Assembly (NCBI GenBank): GCA_946811185.2
Contig: OX328099.1
Span: forward strand, 20,487,859 to 20,551,858
Direction of reading: 5' to 3'
Length of the DNA stretch: 64,000 nt
Source of the DNA: Hippopus hippopus
Lineage: Eukaryota > Mollusca > Bivalvia > Cardiida > Cardiidae
Shown: piece after piece, positions 43,107 through 53,681 of the stretch
How positions within the stretch are numbered: the stretch's first letter is position 1
Layout of the letters: every line of letters starts with the position of its first letter
Translations under genes and position numbers: made by a program
Notes under the pieces: generated by a model
Told to the model about the DNA's origin: nothing
The model's input: the letters and a program-made list of their open reading frames with translations, nothing else
Databases searched by the model: none

Positions 43107-45522
43107 AATGGCTCCCCGACAAGACTTGTGACCAGTGAAACTTCGAACCGGAGTAAACACCTTTACCACTTAGGGAGAGAGATACCAAGACACCCACCTA
43201 CCCTGCCCGGAAGGAGAGCGCCCTTGGATTCCCACCTTTGTGTGTTAGGCCTTTCAGCTAGCTAGCTATCCACGTGATATTCTGTGTTGTCGCGAAGACT
43301 AGCACATGTGCATTTTCGTTTTAATTTCTTTCTTACGTGTTCCAACAAACTTGTGATTGTTCCCAGAGTGTAGTGAACCTTTGCGTTCTCTGTGACTGTG
43401 ATTGTGTTAGGCAAGAGGAGCAGCAGGAATCAGCGTATGTGGATGGACAGATTGCCGAACGGATGTGTATGAGTGGTGTTGTGTGATTTAGGATTTTAGG
43501 ATTTGTGTGTTTAGTTCAACTGTAAGTCATTCCTATTTTACTTCATTTTTTTATTTGTAGATAATGTCCTAGTCACGTTTCATTTTTTCTCATCGTCCAT
43601 TTATCATTTCATTTTTTTCCTTTCTTCTTTCTATTTTCCATTCTATCCATTTTTTCTGTTCTTCACTTATCTTTCCGTCTGCCAATCCATCTGTCTTCCT
43701 TAGCATTCCTTTTCCCTAGATCTCTGTATTTATTTGCCCGTCAATCCATCTTTCCACTGCTCCACTTTCTTTTTTTTGGGTCCTCATTCAGTTATATTTT
43801 TGTCCAACAATCGCTTCATTTCTCCTTTCATCCATTTATATGTTCATTTAGCTACTTATTGTCACATACACAAGGGTACATAAACTAGTTAGTACTGCTA
43901 TCATTGTAATATTTAAAACCAGTAGGTCTAAAACAAACCTTGTCTGCTGCAAATATTCCACTGAAAGCACAATCTCTGAAAAATTCGAAAGTCTTAAGAA
44001 TGGTATAAAAAAAAAACCCACAAAGTCCATTGTCCAGGTGTTCAAACATTTATCCTGAAAAGTCTATTTATAGAATTTCGACATTGTGATTCCCATGTGC
44101 TGCATGCTTTTCATAGTCAAATTGTGTTTCATCTGTAGTTACTTTCATTGATAGTTACATGTTTATACTATTTGTATAGTATTTTGACATTCCATTGCCG
44201 TGTTTACCTCATGTGCTTCACGAATTTCCTTGCTAGATTATTTTCCCTCTGTATTTGCATTCATTGATGTTTACGCACCACTTGCTACTACTACATAGTA
44301 TTTATTGCTATTGATACCAGTAGTAAGAGCTGTGTTGAAGACTCCATACTTCCTTCAGATCTGATTCTGTATCATTCAGAGCAGTTAGTTCCCTATACAT
44401 TTAAAAATAGTGTCGGAAAACTTGCTTACATGTACATTTGACTTTTGGAAACATTGATATTGTAACCCAGACTTTAGTCTTGAAAGTAAATTTGTTTTCA
44501 GTATATTTGCTTGTTAAGTTAACTGAATGCCGTATTAAAACTTATTGCACTTTGCGTAATTTTTATATCAGCATCTAGATTAACCTACAATTTATTCCTA
44601 TATGTGACTCAGTATTTCATTATGTGGTAAATTTGTATAGAATGTAGTTTTGATAGATACGTCTGCTTTAGTTGTGCTCATTGTTCATAGTTTTGTTTAT
44701 ATAGTTGCATTGCTAAGTTAGAATTACCTTTAGACATTTTTGTAGTCTGCATATATACCTTTCTTTGCATTGATTTTTTTTTTCTCTGAATATTGGTTTT
44801 TCCGGAGTTCAGTTTAATTTCTTTTCCCACTGAATATTGCTTTATTTTGAAGTCCATTATCAGCCCATTACATTTATCCCCATTGCTTCTCATTGTAACC
44901 CTTATTCACCCTTTACCTTCACATTGCACATTTGTGAGCGAGCTATAGAGAATGTAAGGTTTATGTTGTTGTTGTTGTCATCCTATATGTTCTTCTCTCT
45001 ATCCTTTTTATTTGTTTAGTGTTTTTCATTACTGTCAACGTCCACTGTTTTTTTTTGTGTTTGTGTTATTGCGGTTTTCTTAAACCCTTTGTCGACCTTA
45101 CCATTTCTGTAAGTCACATTACCCCATTTAGCGATAGGTAGAAGAAACAATTGCTCACTCCCTGGATTTCTTGGTTATTGAATACAGGTAAACCTCGGGT
45201 AAATCCCTCATCAACTGATTACTCATTGTTTTGTTTGTACATGTCAAAGGTCAAACATGTGTACAGGTTATTTTTAGCCACTGGGTTTTTCCTGGATTAT
45301 TGAACCTGGACTTTCAGCTGATTTACAGGTATTGCTGTTGTTTTGTTTATACAGTGTCAAAGATCAGACATGTGTACTGGTTATATTTAGCCAGTGGGTT
45401 TTTCCTGGATTTATCCTGTATGCCAACTGATGTACATCCCTGTTTGTTTTGATTTAAAACCAGTACTGTCACACATTGTGTTAACCTGTGCAATTATTTT
45501 AATTGCTTTGAACCATTTAGCC
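43107..45522 (+). other. Long untranslated leader with primer-binding site and internal duplication
   Basis: A primer-binding-site candidate, TGGCTCCCCGACAAGAC, is at 43109-43125; the donor tRNA is not identified. The leader is T-rich and unusually long (2.4 kb). A stretch of about 60 bp, ending GGGTTTTTCCTGGATT, is present at 45239-45298 and again at 45352-45411 with few changes. There is no long open frame, only short ones with no similarity that I can see. Confidence 0.7.
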
Positions 45523-46344
45523 ATGGCATCAAAGGAGGAGAGTGATGTGGGTGAGGAAAGAATTCCTATGACCGAGGATGAAATGTTGAGTGCATTGAGC
45601 AACAGGTATGTTATTGTCCCGAAAGGAAATACCACCCCTCAAGCGTCTTTGTTTTCAGATGCAGGTGCCAGACTTAAGACTTCCAGAAGTCCTGTTGAGC
45701 TGCTCACTCCTTCCAAAACTGAGGTTTTTAACCCTTCACCCAAATACCCAACCTTTATCCCCAAATTAACTTTGTTTTCAGGTCATGACCCAGTTCCTAA
45801 AGGTGAAGTCTCATATACTGAGTGGAGGTTTGAGGTTCGTTGCTTAATGGCAGACCACAGCCTTCCATCCAGTCACCTGCTGCAGATTGTTCGTAGTTCC
45901 CTTCGTGGCACTGCTCGTAGACTTTTGATACCTTTAGGGGAGGGGGTTTCAGTTGATATTATCCTGCACAAACTGGAGTCTACATTTGGAGATTTAGCTC
46001 CCAGGAATGTGACTATGTTGGAGTTTTTTGATATTCAACATTCAAATGAAAGTGTTACAGAATATGCTTGCCGCTTAGAGTCTTTACTTCACACAGCCAT
46101 GGAAGGAAGCCAAATGGGTCCAGCTGCCAAGAATGACATGCTTCGTCACAGATTTTGGACAGGCTTAGCTTCTTCCCAGCTTAGAGATAAAACTCGCAAG
46201 GACTATGATTCCATCTCAGACTATGGGGAACTTCTGCGCAAGGTTCGTCTCGAGGAAAGAGAACTGTTGAGCTCCTCCACAACTACTTCCAAGAAGTTGC
46301 AGCATAATCCTGTCCTCAACTTCTGCCGAGGCTTCTTCATTTGA
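45523..46344 (+). CDS. gag: Gag, capsid-like part (interrupted)
   Basis: From ATG at 45523 (MASKEESDVG...) 273 residues to TGA. The middle has the retrotransposon capsid pattern: YTEWRFEVRCLMADHSLPS, then QIVRSSLRGTARRLLIPLG, ...ILHKLESTFGD, LEFFDIQHSNESVTEYACRL, and RHRFWTGLASSQLRDKTRKD. It would assemble the RNA-containing particle. An upstream in-frame GTG at 45394 is not needed. The frame is lost near its end: the protein-like reading passes to frame 2 at about 46300-46340 and to frame 3 by about 46378, so at least two indels have broken this gag. Confidence 0.8.
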   Translation: MASKEESDVGEERIPMTEDEMLSALSNRYVIVPKGNTTPQASLFSDAGARLKTSRSPVELLTPSKTEVFNPSPKYPTFIPKLTLFSGHDPVPKGEVSYTEWRFEVRCLMADHSLPSSHLLQIVRSSLRGTARRLLIPLGEGVSVDIILHKLESTFGDLAPRNVTMLEFFDIQHSNESVTEYACRLESLLHTAMEGSQMGPAAKNDMLRHRFWTGLASSQLRDKTRKDYDSISDYGELLRKVRLEERELLSSSTTTSKKLQHNPVLNFCRGFFI

Positions 46345-46355
46345 TGGGAAATTAA

Positions 46356-46637
46356 AGGAATTGGAGTCCCAAGTTCTCATCACAGCTTTCCACTTTACAG
46401 TCAAGACTTGATGGTATTGACAGCAAGTTTGCAGCCATCATGAAGAAGTTGGATACCAACCAAAATCAACAGCAGTCTTTTCAGCCACAGCAGCAACAGT
46501 CTAATCAAAATAGTGGAAACTGGAGGAGAAGGAGGAGGAGAAACTGGAACCAGAGCTCCAACTACAACCAGAGCCAAAACCCCAACCAACAACAGAACCC
46601 CAACCGACAATCTACATCAACCCAGCCAAAAGATTAA
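46356..46637 (+). pseudogene. Gag C-terminal, Arg and Gln/Asn-rich tail in another frame
   Basis: Frame 3 continues the Gag-like reading (SRLDGIDSKFAAIMKKLD) into a Gln-rich run, an NWRRRRRRNWN basic block and Asn/Gln/Pro repeats to TAA at 46635-46637. No CCHC zinc knuckle can be seen; the basic block probably takes the nucleic-acid-binding role. Pol is open in frame 2 upstream across this stop, so the original element may have used a -1 shift between gag and pol. Confidence 0.55.
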
Positions 46638-46696
46638 CCGCCTCGATTGAAGGCCGCACCGAGGCTGGTGAACAGAAAGGCCATAGAAGTAATCTG

Positions 46697-47614
46697 ATGG
46701 ATAGACTAGTTGGTCAGTCCAATGAAAGCCATGTTATCATTGATGGTGTTTCACACAAGGCTCTACTGGATAGTGGCTCTATAGTTACCACTATGTCCGA
46801 ATCTGCTTTCAGATCATTACCATCCAGACCAACTCTTCTTAACCTAGATACATTAGGACTTACATTATCCGTTGCTGATGGGTCACAGATGAAATACTCT
46901 GGCTATGTTGAAACCAGTATTTCTATACCATCTGTTTCAGACTTTATCCTGGATGTACCTGTTTTAGTTATTCCGGACAACCAGTTCAACTGCACATGTC
47001 CTGTTATTGTTGGTACTAATGTCCTGCGCCGGTGTAAAGATGCTATTGACCTTTCTTCTTCAACTATTGATGAGGCTTGGAGATCTGCTATCAACAGTTT
47101 AGAATGCAGATCTTACCCAGTTCGCTGCCTAGGTCGTAAGCCAGTTACTCTTGGTCCTTTTCAGACCAAAACCATTCATGGTATAGCCAGACATTTGCCT
47201 TCTGATGTTACCTGTGCAGTGACTGAAACACCTGACGAGACCAACATTTCCTTCACAGTTTGCCCAAGACTCATGCAGTTGGACAGAAATACTTCAAGTA
47301 GTAGGATCCCAGTGAAGATCTGCAACATCACAGCCAAAACTTTGACCATCAAGCCGAAAGCTCTGCTATGCGAGATCACCAAGGCGAGTGCAGTGGATAA
47401 CTTATTTCCTGATGCAGAAACTACTTCTTCAAAGAATCAACCTGATGTTTCTTTGGATACATCTAAATTATCTCAGGAACAAGTTGAGAAGTTTCACCAA
47501 GTGCTTGGAAAATGGCAACACTTATTTTGCTCAGATACCAAGGACATTGGGAAGACCAACCTGGTGAAACACAAAGTTGTTTTAGATGATCCAACACCAT
47601 TTAAGGAACCATAA
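46697..47614 (+). CDS. pol: Protease (retropepsin) part of pol, ending at a premature stop
   Basis: ATG at 46697, but the frame is open further upstream (GRTEAGEQKGHRS), so the true start is likely at the gag junction. The active-site triad D-S-G is at residues 25-27 (HKALLDSGSIVTTMS, bases 46769-46777), and VIVGTNVLRRC fits the family's second conserved block (I-G-x-N-x-L). The remainder is a linker to reverse transcriptase. The frame ends in TAA at 47612-47614 right inside the stretch that leads into RT; the next frame continues in phase without any gap, so one base change has made this stop. Confidence 0.85.
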   Translation: MDRLVGQSNESHVIIDGVSHKALLDSGSIVTTMSESAFRSLPSRPTLLNLDTLGLTLSVADGSQMKYSGYVETSISIPSVSDFILDVPVLVIPDNQFNCTCPVIVGTNVLRRCKDAIDLSSSTIDEAWRSAINSLECRSYPVRCLGRKPVTLGPFQTKTIHGIARHLPSDVTCAVTETPDETNISFTVCPRLMQLDRNTSSSRIPVKICNITAKTLTIKPKALLCEITKASAVDNLFPDAETTSSKNQPDVSLDTSKLSQEQVEKFHQVLGKWQHLFCSDTKDIGKTNLVKHKVVLDDPTPFKEP

Positions 47615-47632
47615 AGACGGATTCCACCAGCG

Positions 47633-50600
47633 ATGTTTGAGGAAGTCAGACAGCATGTTAAGGAAATGCTTCAGGCTAGAGTCATACGTGAATCAGACTC
47701 GCCATATTCTTCAAACATTGTTCTCATCAGAAAATCGAATGGTGCCCTCCGTTTTTGTGTTGACTGGAGAAAGTTGAACAACCGTACTCGGAAGGATGCT
47801 TATATGCTACCTAGATTCGATGACACAATAGATGTTCTCTCCTCTGCAAAGTTCTTCAGCAAGATTGACCTCCATTCGGCATACTGGCAGGTGGAAGTGG
47901 AAGAAGAAGACAAGCCCAAAACAGCCTTTTCTGTTGGACCTCTAGGATTCTATGCATGGAATCGTATGGGTTTTGGTCTTACAAACGCTCCAGCTACTTT
48001 CCAGCGCCTTATGGAGAAATGCATGGGAGATATGCATCTGAAGGAATGCCTCATCTTTCTAGATGATATACTCATCTTTTCGACAACCTTTGAGGAGCAT
48101 TTACAGCGACTTGAAGCTGTCTTCCAACGGCTTGATCAACACCATCTTCGTCTTAAGCCTTCAAAGTGCGAATTCTTTCAGTCCAGAGTCAAGTACCTGG
48201 GCCACATCATTTCAGAAAAAGGAATCCAGACTGATCCTGAAAAGATTGCAGCAGTAATGACTTGGCCTACACCTACGAATGTTAAAGAGTTGCGTCAATT
48301 CCTTGGTTTTACAGGATACTACCGTCGCTTTGTCAAGAACTACGCCCAGATAGTACAGCGTCTTAACGCCCTTCTTGAAGGCCATCTTTCAGCTAAGCAA
48401 GCTAAGTCTTGCAAATCTAAGAAGAATAAGAGGGCTGCTCCTTGGATCTGGAGTCAAGACCAACAGATAGCTTTCGACAACATCAAAGTCAAGTTAACAT
48501 CGCCACCAGTACTTGCATATGCCAGTTACTCTTTACCATTTGAGCTCCATGTTGATGCCAGTTCTCAGGGTTTAGGAGCAGTCTTATACCAGACCCAGAA
48601 TGAACAGAAAAAGGTGATTGCTTATGCAAGTAGAGGTTTGCGTCAGGCAGAGCGCAAATACCCAGCTCACAAACTGGAATTCTTAGCTTTGAAGTGGTCT
48701 GTCACTGATAAATTCAGAGACTATCTGTATGGCTCTTCATTCAAAGTGGTGACGGACAATAACCCTTTGACGTATGTCCTTACTACAGCCAAAGTGGATG
48801 CTACCGGCCATCGTTGGCTAGCAGAATTGAGTAATTTCGATTTCACCATTGAATACCGAAGCGGTAAACTCAATTCTGATGCTGATGGAATGTCCCGAAG
48901 ATACGTTTTCAACGAAGAACTCAAAGCTGTCTTTCAAGCTGCCATCATGTCTACACCCTTAATGGACTGTGTTTCCGATACTGTGGCTCCTCATGTCGCG
49001 AGTGTAGAGGCACCGTGTCAGGAAATTAGCTCTGTCAATTGGGTGGTTGAGCAGTCGAAAGATCCTGCCATTCTTCGGGTTTTGTCTCTCCTCAGTAGCG
49101 GTTTTCGCCCCAGGGGAGGAGGTATCAAGTCGGAACCAGCTGATGTTCAACCCTTTTTCAAAGAGTGGAACAGACTTGTTATCTCCAACCAAGTCCTTTG
49201 CAGAACCGCTACTGTGGATGGACAGCCAGTGCAACAGTTGGTGTTGCCCAAGGCCCACCGTGAAACAGCTTTGAGGGGCATCCACGACGAAGCAGGACAC
49301 CAGGGCAAAGAGAAAACACTTTGGCTAGCTCGCCAACGTTTTTATTGGCCAGGCCTTGAAAAAAGTGTAAATGAGTGGGTTGAAAAATGCCACCGTTGCA
49401 TCATGAGGAAGGCACCAGTACGCCCCTTTGCCGAATTAGTTCCAATCCGCACAACTAGACCTATGGAGCTTGTTTGCATGGATTTCCTTTCCCTTGAGCC
49501 GAGCAAAGGAGGAATTGAAAACATTCTGGTAATCACGGACCACTTTACTCGATTTGCTCAGGCTGTCCCATGTCGCAACCAGACTGCTCAGACAACAGCA
49601 AAGGCCCTTTATAATGGATTCTTCCAATATTACGGCTTCCCTGAACGTCTTCATAGTGACCAAGGACGTAATTTTGACAGCACTGTTATAAAGGAACTTT
49701 GCAGAGTTACAGGGATAAGGAAATCGAGGACAACTCCATACCATCCAATGGGAAATGGTTCGGCAGAGCGGTTCAATCAGACCCTTCTCAAGATGCTTGG
49801 CACACTGACTGAGAACCAGAAGGCTGACTGGAAAAGCTTTATTGCCCCTGTAGTTCAAGCCTACAACAGCACCAAAAACGATGCTACTGGTTTCTCTCCC
49901 CACTATCTTATGTTCGGTTGGCATCCAAGAATCCCTGTTGATGCATATCTTGGTCGTAGCAACACAGAGGATCAAGCCACCGACCATAACACCTACGCTG
50001 CCAGACTCCAGAAGAAACTCGAGTATGCCTACAGAACTGCTGCTGCAGAAGCCAACAAACAGGCTACTCAAAACGAGGACAACTACAACAAGCGGGTCCG
50101 CCAGACCAAGTTGGAAGTTGGAGACTTTGTCTTGGTCCGAAATGTGGGTCTTCAGGGAAAGCACAAATTGGCTGACCGCTGGGACAGCCACCCATACATT
50201 ATCCTGGAGATTCCCAATTCGGACATTCCTGTCTTTAAAGTCAGACGCAGAGACAAAGTTGGACCAGCCCGCTGTCTGCACCGAAATATGCTTCTTCCCT
50301 TCAACAGCATTCCCTGTGAGGATGCTGGGGAAATCCGCAAGGATCCTACAAATGTATGCAGAAGGAAGCAGTCAGCACCACAGGATTCATCATCCCATCA
50401 GTCTGAATCCGAATCTGACACTGAGATGCCAAGATACATTATTCCTCAGCGAAGGATCAGAAATCCAGAACAGACTCAAACCCAGGACCCTACTCTCAGT
50501 CCTCCAGCCGCTACAACATCCCGGACATACAGCAGTGACTCAACACTTTCAGCCCAGCAACCTATACAGGAGCCGGATTTGGTCCATACCCCCAGTCCTC

Positions 50601-50743
50601 CATCAGTTACGGATCAGCCATCTGATCCTAGTCCATTTAGGGGTCGGCCGGTCCGAACCCGTAGGCCTCCAGACAGGTATGGTGAATTGGTTAATCCAGT
50701 CCGTTGCGTCAGTGATACCCAAGGTGAGGAAATTTTTGTTTAA
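47633..50743 (+). CDS. pol: Reverse transcriptase - RNase H - integrase part of pol
   Basis: 1,036 residues. RT: first catalytic Asp in FFSKIDLHSAYWQ (D79), the FLDD box at 142-145 and YLGHIIS (188-194), then LRQFLGFTGYYRRF. RNase H: HVDASSQGLGAVL (D308), KLEFLALKW (E349), VVTDNNPL (D375), SDADGMSR (about 415-422). Integrase: HHCC zinc finger (H551, H556, C586, C589), then D617, D676 (HSDQGRNFDS) and E712 (SAERFNQT) with the D,D-35-E spacing. A C-terminal part (KLEVGDFVLVRN...) and a Ser/Pro/Gln-rich tail ending RRPPDRYGELVNPV follow. No chromodomain is evident. All catalytic residues that I can check are present; the defect is upstream. Confidence 0.95.
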   Translation: MFEEVRQHVKEMLQARVIRESDSPYSSNIVLIRKSNGALRFCVDWRKLNNRTRKDAYMLPRFDDTIDVLSSAKFFSKIDLHSAYWQVEVEEEDKPKTAFSVGPLGFYAWNRMGFGLTNAPATFQRLMEKCMGDMHLKECLIFLDDILIFSTTFEEHLQRLEAVFQRLDQHHLRLKPSKCEFFQSRVKYLGHIISEKGIQTDPEKIAAVMTWPTPTNVKELRQFLGFTGYYRRFVKNYAQIVQRLNALLEGHLSAKQAKSCKSKKNKRAAPWIWSQDQQIAFDNIKVKLTSPPVLAYASYSLPFELHVDASSQGLGAVLYQTQNEQKKVIAYASRGLRQAERKYPAHKLEFLALKWSVTDKFRDYLYGSSFKVVTDNNPLTYVLTTAKVDATGHRWLAELSNFDFTIEYRSGKLNSDADGMSRRYVFNEELKAVFQAAIMSTPLMDCVSDTVAPHVASVEAPCQEISSVNWVVEQSKDPAILRVLSLLSSGFRPRGGGIKSEPADVQPFFKEWNRLVISNQVLCRTATVDGQPVQQLVLPKAHRETALRGIHDEAGHQGKEKTLWLARQRFYWPGLEKSVNEWVEKCHRCIMRKAPVRPFAELVPIRTTRPMELVCMDFLSLEPSKGGIENILVITDHFTRFAQAVPCRNQTAQTTAKALYNGFFQYYGFPERLHSDQGRNFDSTVIKELCRVTGIRKSRTTPYHPMGNGSAERFNQTLLKMLGTLTENQKADWKSFIAPVVQAYNSTKNDATGFSPHYLMFGWHPRIPVDAYLGRSNTEDQATDHNTYAARLQKKLEYAYRTAAAEANKQATQNEDNYNKRVRQTKLEVGDFVLVRNVGLQGKHKLADRWDSHPYIILEIPNSDIPVFKVRRRDKVGPARCLHRNMLLPFNSIPCEDAGEIRKDPTNVCRRKQSAPQDSSSHQSESESDTEMPRYIIPQRRIRNPEQTQTQDPTLSPPAATTSRTYSSDSTLSAQQPIQEPDLVHTPSPPSVTDQPSDPSPFRGRPVRTRRPPDRYGELVNPVRCVSDTQGEEIFV

Positions 50744-51134
50744 TTTTCATTACAGGAACAGCCCTTCATCTGTGTTTTTTTCTCTGGAAGAGATATTTCC
50801 ACCTTTATAGGTATGTTGAATACTAGTTTGTATTCTTTTCATCATGGTGATGTGTGTTTTTGGGAAATTATTCTTTCCAGATTGCTCCAGTTTATATCTG
50901 TTGAGTTGAAAACAGATTGAAGTCTGCTTTTGTCAAATGTTTTCATGTCTTATAGTTTCAGACAGACACTTTACTGATTTGTTCATTTTTTTATGGATTT
51001 ATTCCCCTTTGCTTTTATTGGTATTCCTGATTATCTCCCTTTTGTTATACCCTTGTCTTTGGGATACAAGCTTTACTTTGCTTGGGTTAAATCTTTGAAA
51101 TGTCAGGTGCCATTTTCTACAAAGAGGGGGAATA
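50744..51134 (+). other. Retrotransposon 3' non-coding region with polypurine tract
   Basis: Non-coding, T-rich. The purine run AAAGAGGGGGAA just before the 3' LTR (51121-51132) is the likely plus-strand primer. Confidence 0.8.
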
Positions 51135-51667
51135 TGTAACCATGGGTTCATTTTGTGATGTCCTAGTATTTGTCTTGTGTACATACATGCTTGTTAATGT
51201 CTTTCATGTTTCTTGTGCTGTCCTTTGTTTAGGTGAGATGTGATCAGAGAGAAAGTGTGTATGCATGTTTTTTTTCAATTAATATCTACTCACTAACAAG
51301 TTTTTCTCTCTGGCACACTAATTCACTTTCACTCAGTCTTCAGTCTGCATTGCGGCTAGATCAATATTTTTGATATCTTACCATAGATTATTTCACCATA
51401 ATCTTTTGGAAACCTTATTGTTGGACTCCGGTAAGCTATTTTTTACCTTTTGCTGTAATTTTGTATTGTTGCAATTCAATCTTTTTTTTTACCAATAGCT
51501 TACTTTGAAATATTTTTTACTGTTGTACTTAAGCATTGAAAAGATACTTAAAATGATTTATTGTTCTTTCAGGTTTTTTCTGTATGCTTATACAACACTG
51601 TTTCACACAGAATTAAACTATCGAACTCAACCCAGAACTTTGTTTCCTTAGTAAACCCCGGTTGACA
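51135..51667 (+). repeat. 3' LTR
   Basis: 533 bp, over 99% identical by eye to the 5' LTR, same TGTAACC...GTTGACA borders, followed by the AATG duplication (51668-51671). Confidence 0.95.
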
Positions 51668-53681
51668 AATGTCCTAAACATTGTCGATTGCACTTGTTTC
51701 AGAAATCTCGCGCCGACCCCTCCCGATTTCTAATGTAGAAATCATTCACTTTACGCCGTAATTAGATTGCGATTCTAGCTCCAATATCATGATATATTGA
51801 GTGTAGATGCAAATTAGCAGTTTTGAGTCATTATTTAGGAGAAAAGGGCAGTTTGAAGGGTCTTTAAGCGGATTATGTAAACTTGGCACCTTCTTTGTCG
51901 TGGGTTTTCGTGTTTTGCCGTGCCAAGTATTTTTTTCGAACAGTTTAAGGGAATTTTCATGATGTATTTTACGTGTACGTCTGCTTAAAGAAAGCATTAA
52001 AAGTCTTAAAGTTTTGAAAAACCTTGGTCCGAAAAAAAAAATCCGATGTCCGAAATCCTTTTAAGCATGTGCAGACGAAATGGATACGAATAAAACGGGA
52101 CAATACACAGGGTTTTTTTTTTTCAGAATTTTACTTTTTACTTAATCAAAATTACTCGGCACGGCAAAACATGAAAACCCACGACAAAACAGGTGCCAAA
52201 TTTACATAAACCGCTCAAAGACCCTTAAAGTTGCTTTTTTATCCTAAATAATGACTCAAAACAGCTAATTGCATACACACTCAGTAAATCATGATATTGG
52301 AGCTGCAATCTCAATCTAATTACGGCGCAGTGAATGATTTCTACATTAGAAATGGGGATGGGTCGGTGTGAAATTTCTGAAACAAGTGCAAACGACAATG
52401 TTTAGGACATTCATACAAATATCTAGGACGGAAAAAGAAAAATAAATAACTCGAACCTATTCATTATGAACCCTTAAAGTGCCTGTCACAACTTTAGTTG
52501 GTTCTGCAGGCAGTGTAGATCAATATTAGACTGCACAAAACGTGATCGTTCGCTTGGATGGATGTTTGTTTATCATCGGCTTAAAGATAACTGATATGTG
52601 ACATTTTCTGATCTAACATGCATCTGATTAATTGAACATTGAAAGATCTGAGTAAGTACTATCAGAATCAGGGATCTATGGACAATGTCTGGTCTCGACG
52701 TGCTTGAGAAATATATTCTCTTTCGTTGTTAAAGACTTGTATATACCCCACCCACCTGACATACTGTTGTGTCGTGTTAAGTATTAAAAAGGGTTAAAAG
52801 TGTTCACAAATATACCCTGAGGCGTGTATTGCGAATAGGTCAATTGTATTTCTCACGTTTTGTAAATGCTTTTTTTTTATTCATCATCTCTGCTACGGTC
52901 GGTACATTTTCCTTTTAGCTTTTTAATGACTGTTTCGGAAGACCAAAGAGTCTTCCGAAGATGCCAAATAATTTTCATTATTTTTGCTTAGGTGTCGGCT
53001 GCACTTACGATAAAAGCATGACAAATGCTATATATATATATAGACCATTCTGTTAATCAAAAGCTACACAAAAGTATTTTTCAAAATTTAGACAGACTAA
53101 TTTTCAACATGATTTTTCAATTCTGACAATACCAGTCCTTTGTGTTTTCATAAATTCGGTCATGTTCCATCCAACAAAAGTACTACATTTTGGACTAAAA
53201 GGTATTAATGGAAAAACAAAGCCTGCTTCCTAAGTAACTTTTTACAGAAAACTAAATTTTTGAAAGGAAGCCCTCATCAATCGGTGCCGACTTATAAATT
53301 CAGAGCCGGTCCACATAATCGGAGCCCTTCTTTATTTTCATCATTTTTGTGCTATTTCATTTCAGTTCTTTACCAGCAGTGAATGTAACATTTCAAGACA
53401 ATAATTCACACTTTTGGGACGGCAAGATTCTCTTTTAATTGCCAATTATATGGCAATAATAGACTGAATTTAGGTCCGTGACGTATTATTTTAGCTAAGG
53501 TCTACCCACGCCACAAATGATTCAGACAACATCGTACGCTTGTTACAACTTTCCATAGTGTAGAAAACACGTTGAAAGACCAAAGCATTGCATGACATTC
53601 TCCTTTTTTGTAATTTCAAAGACATAAGAACACGTGATTACAAATAATGACAAGCTTACCTGTTTTTTGGTCGTTTTTCAG

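Larger units (their letters stand above)
42573..51667 (+). mobile_element. Ty3/gypsy-type LTR retrotransposon, complete length, defective
   Basis: A 9,095-bp element bounded by near-identical LTRs starting TGTAACCATGG and ending GTTGACA. Domain order is gag, protease, reverse transcriptase, RNase H, integrase, which is the Ty3/gypsy (Metaviridae) order. No envelope gene follows pol. A TGG primer-site candidate is 2 bp inside the 5' LTR and a purine tract precedes the 3' LTR. The LTRs differ by about four substitutions and one base in a T run, so the insertion is recent. Gag is frameshifted and pol has one in-frame stop, so this copy is probably not autonomous. Confidence 0.95.

Noticed and set aside
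49436..50281. 281-residue minus-strand open frame
   Set aside because: Lies antisense within the integrase region of pol, which has clear catalytic motifs on the plus strand.
49881..50810. 309-residue plus-strand frame overlapping the end of pol
   Set aside because: A shadow frame over the integrase C-terminus and its Ser/Pro-rich tail; no envelope-like signal peptide, furin site or membrane segment is seen.
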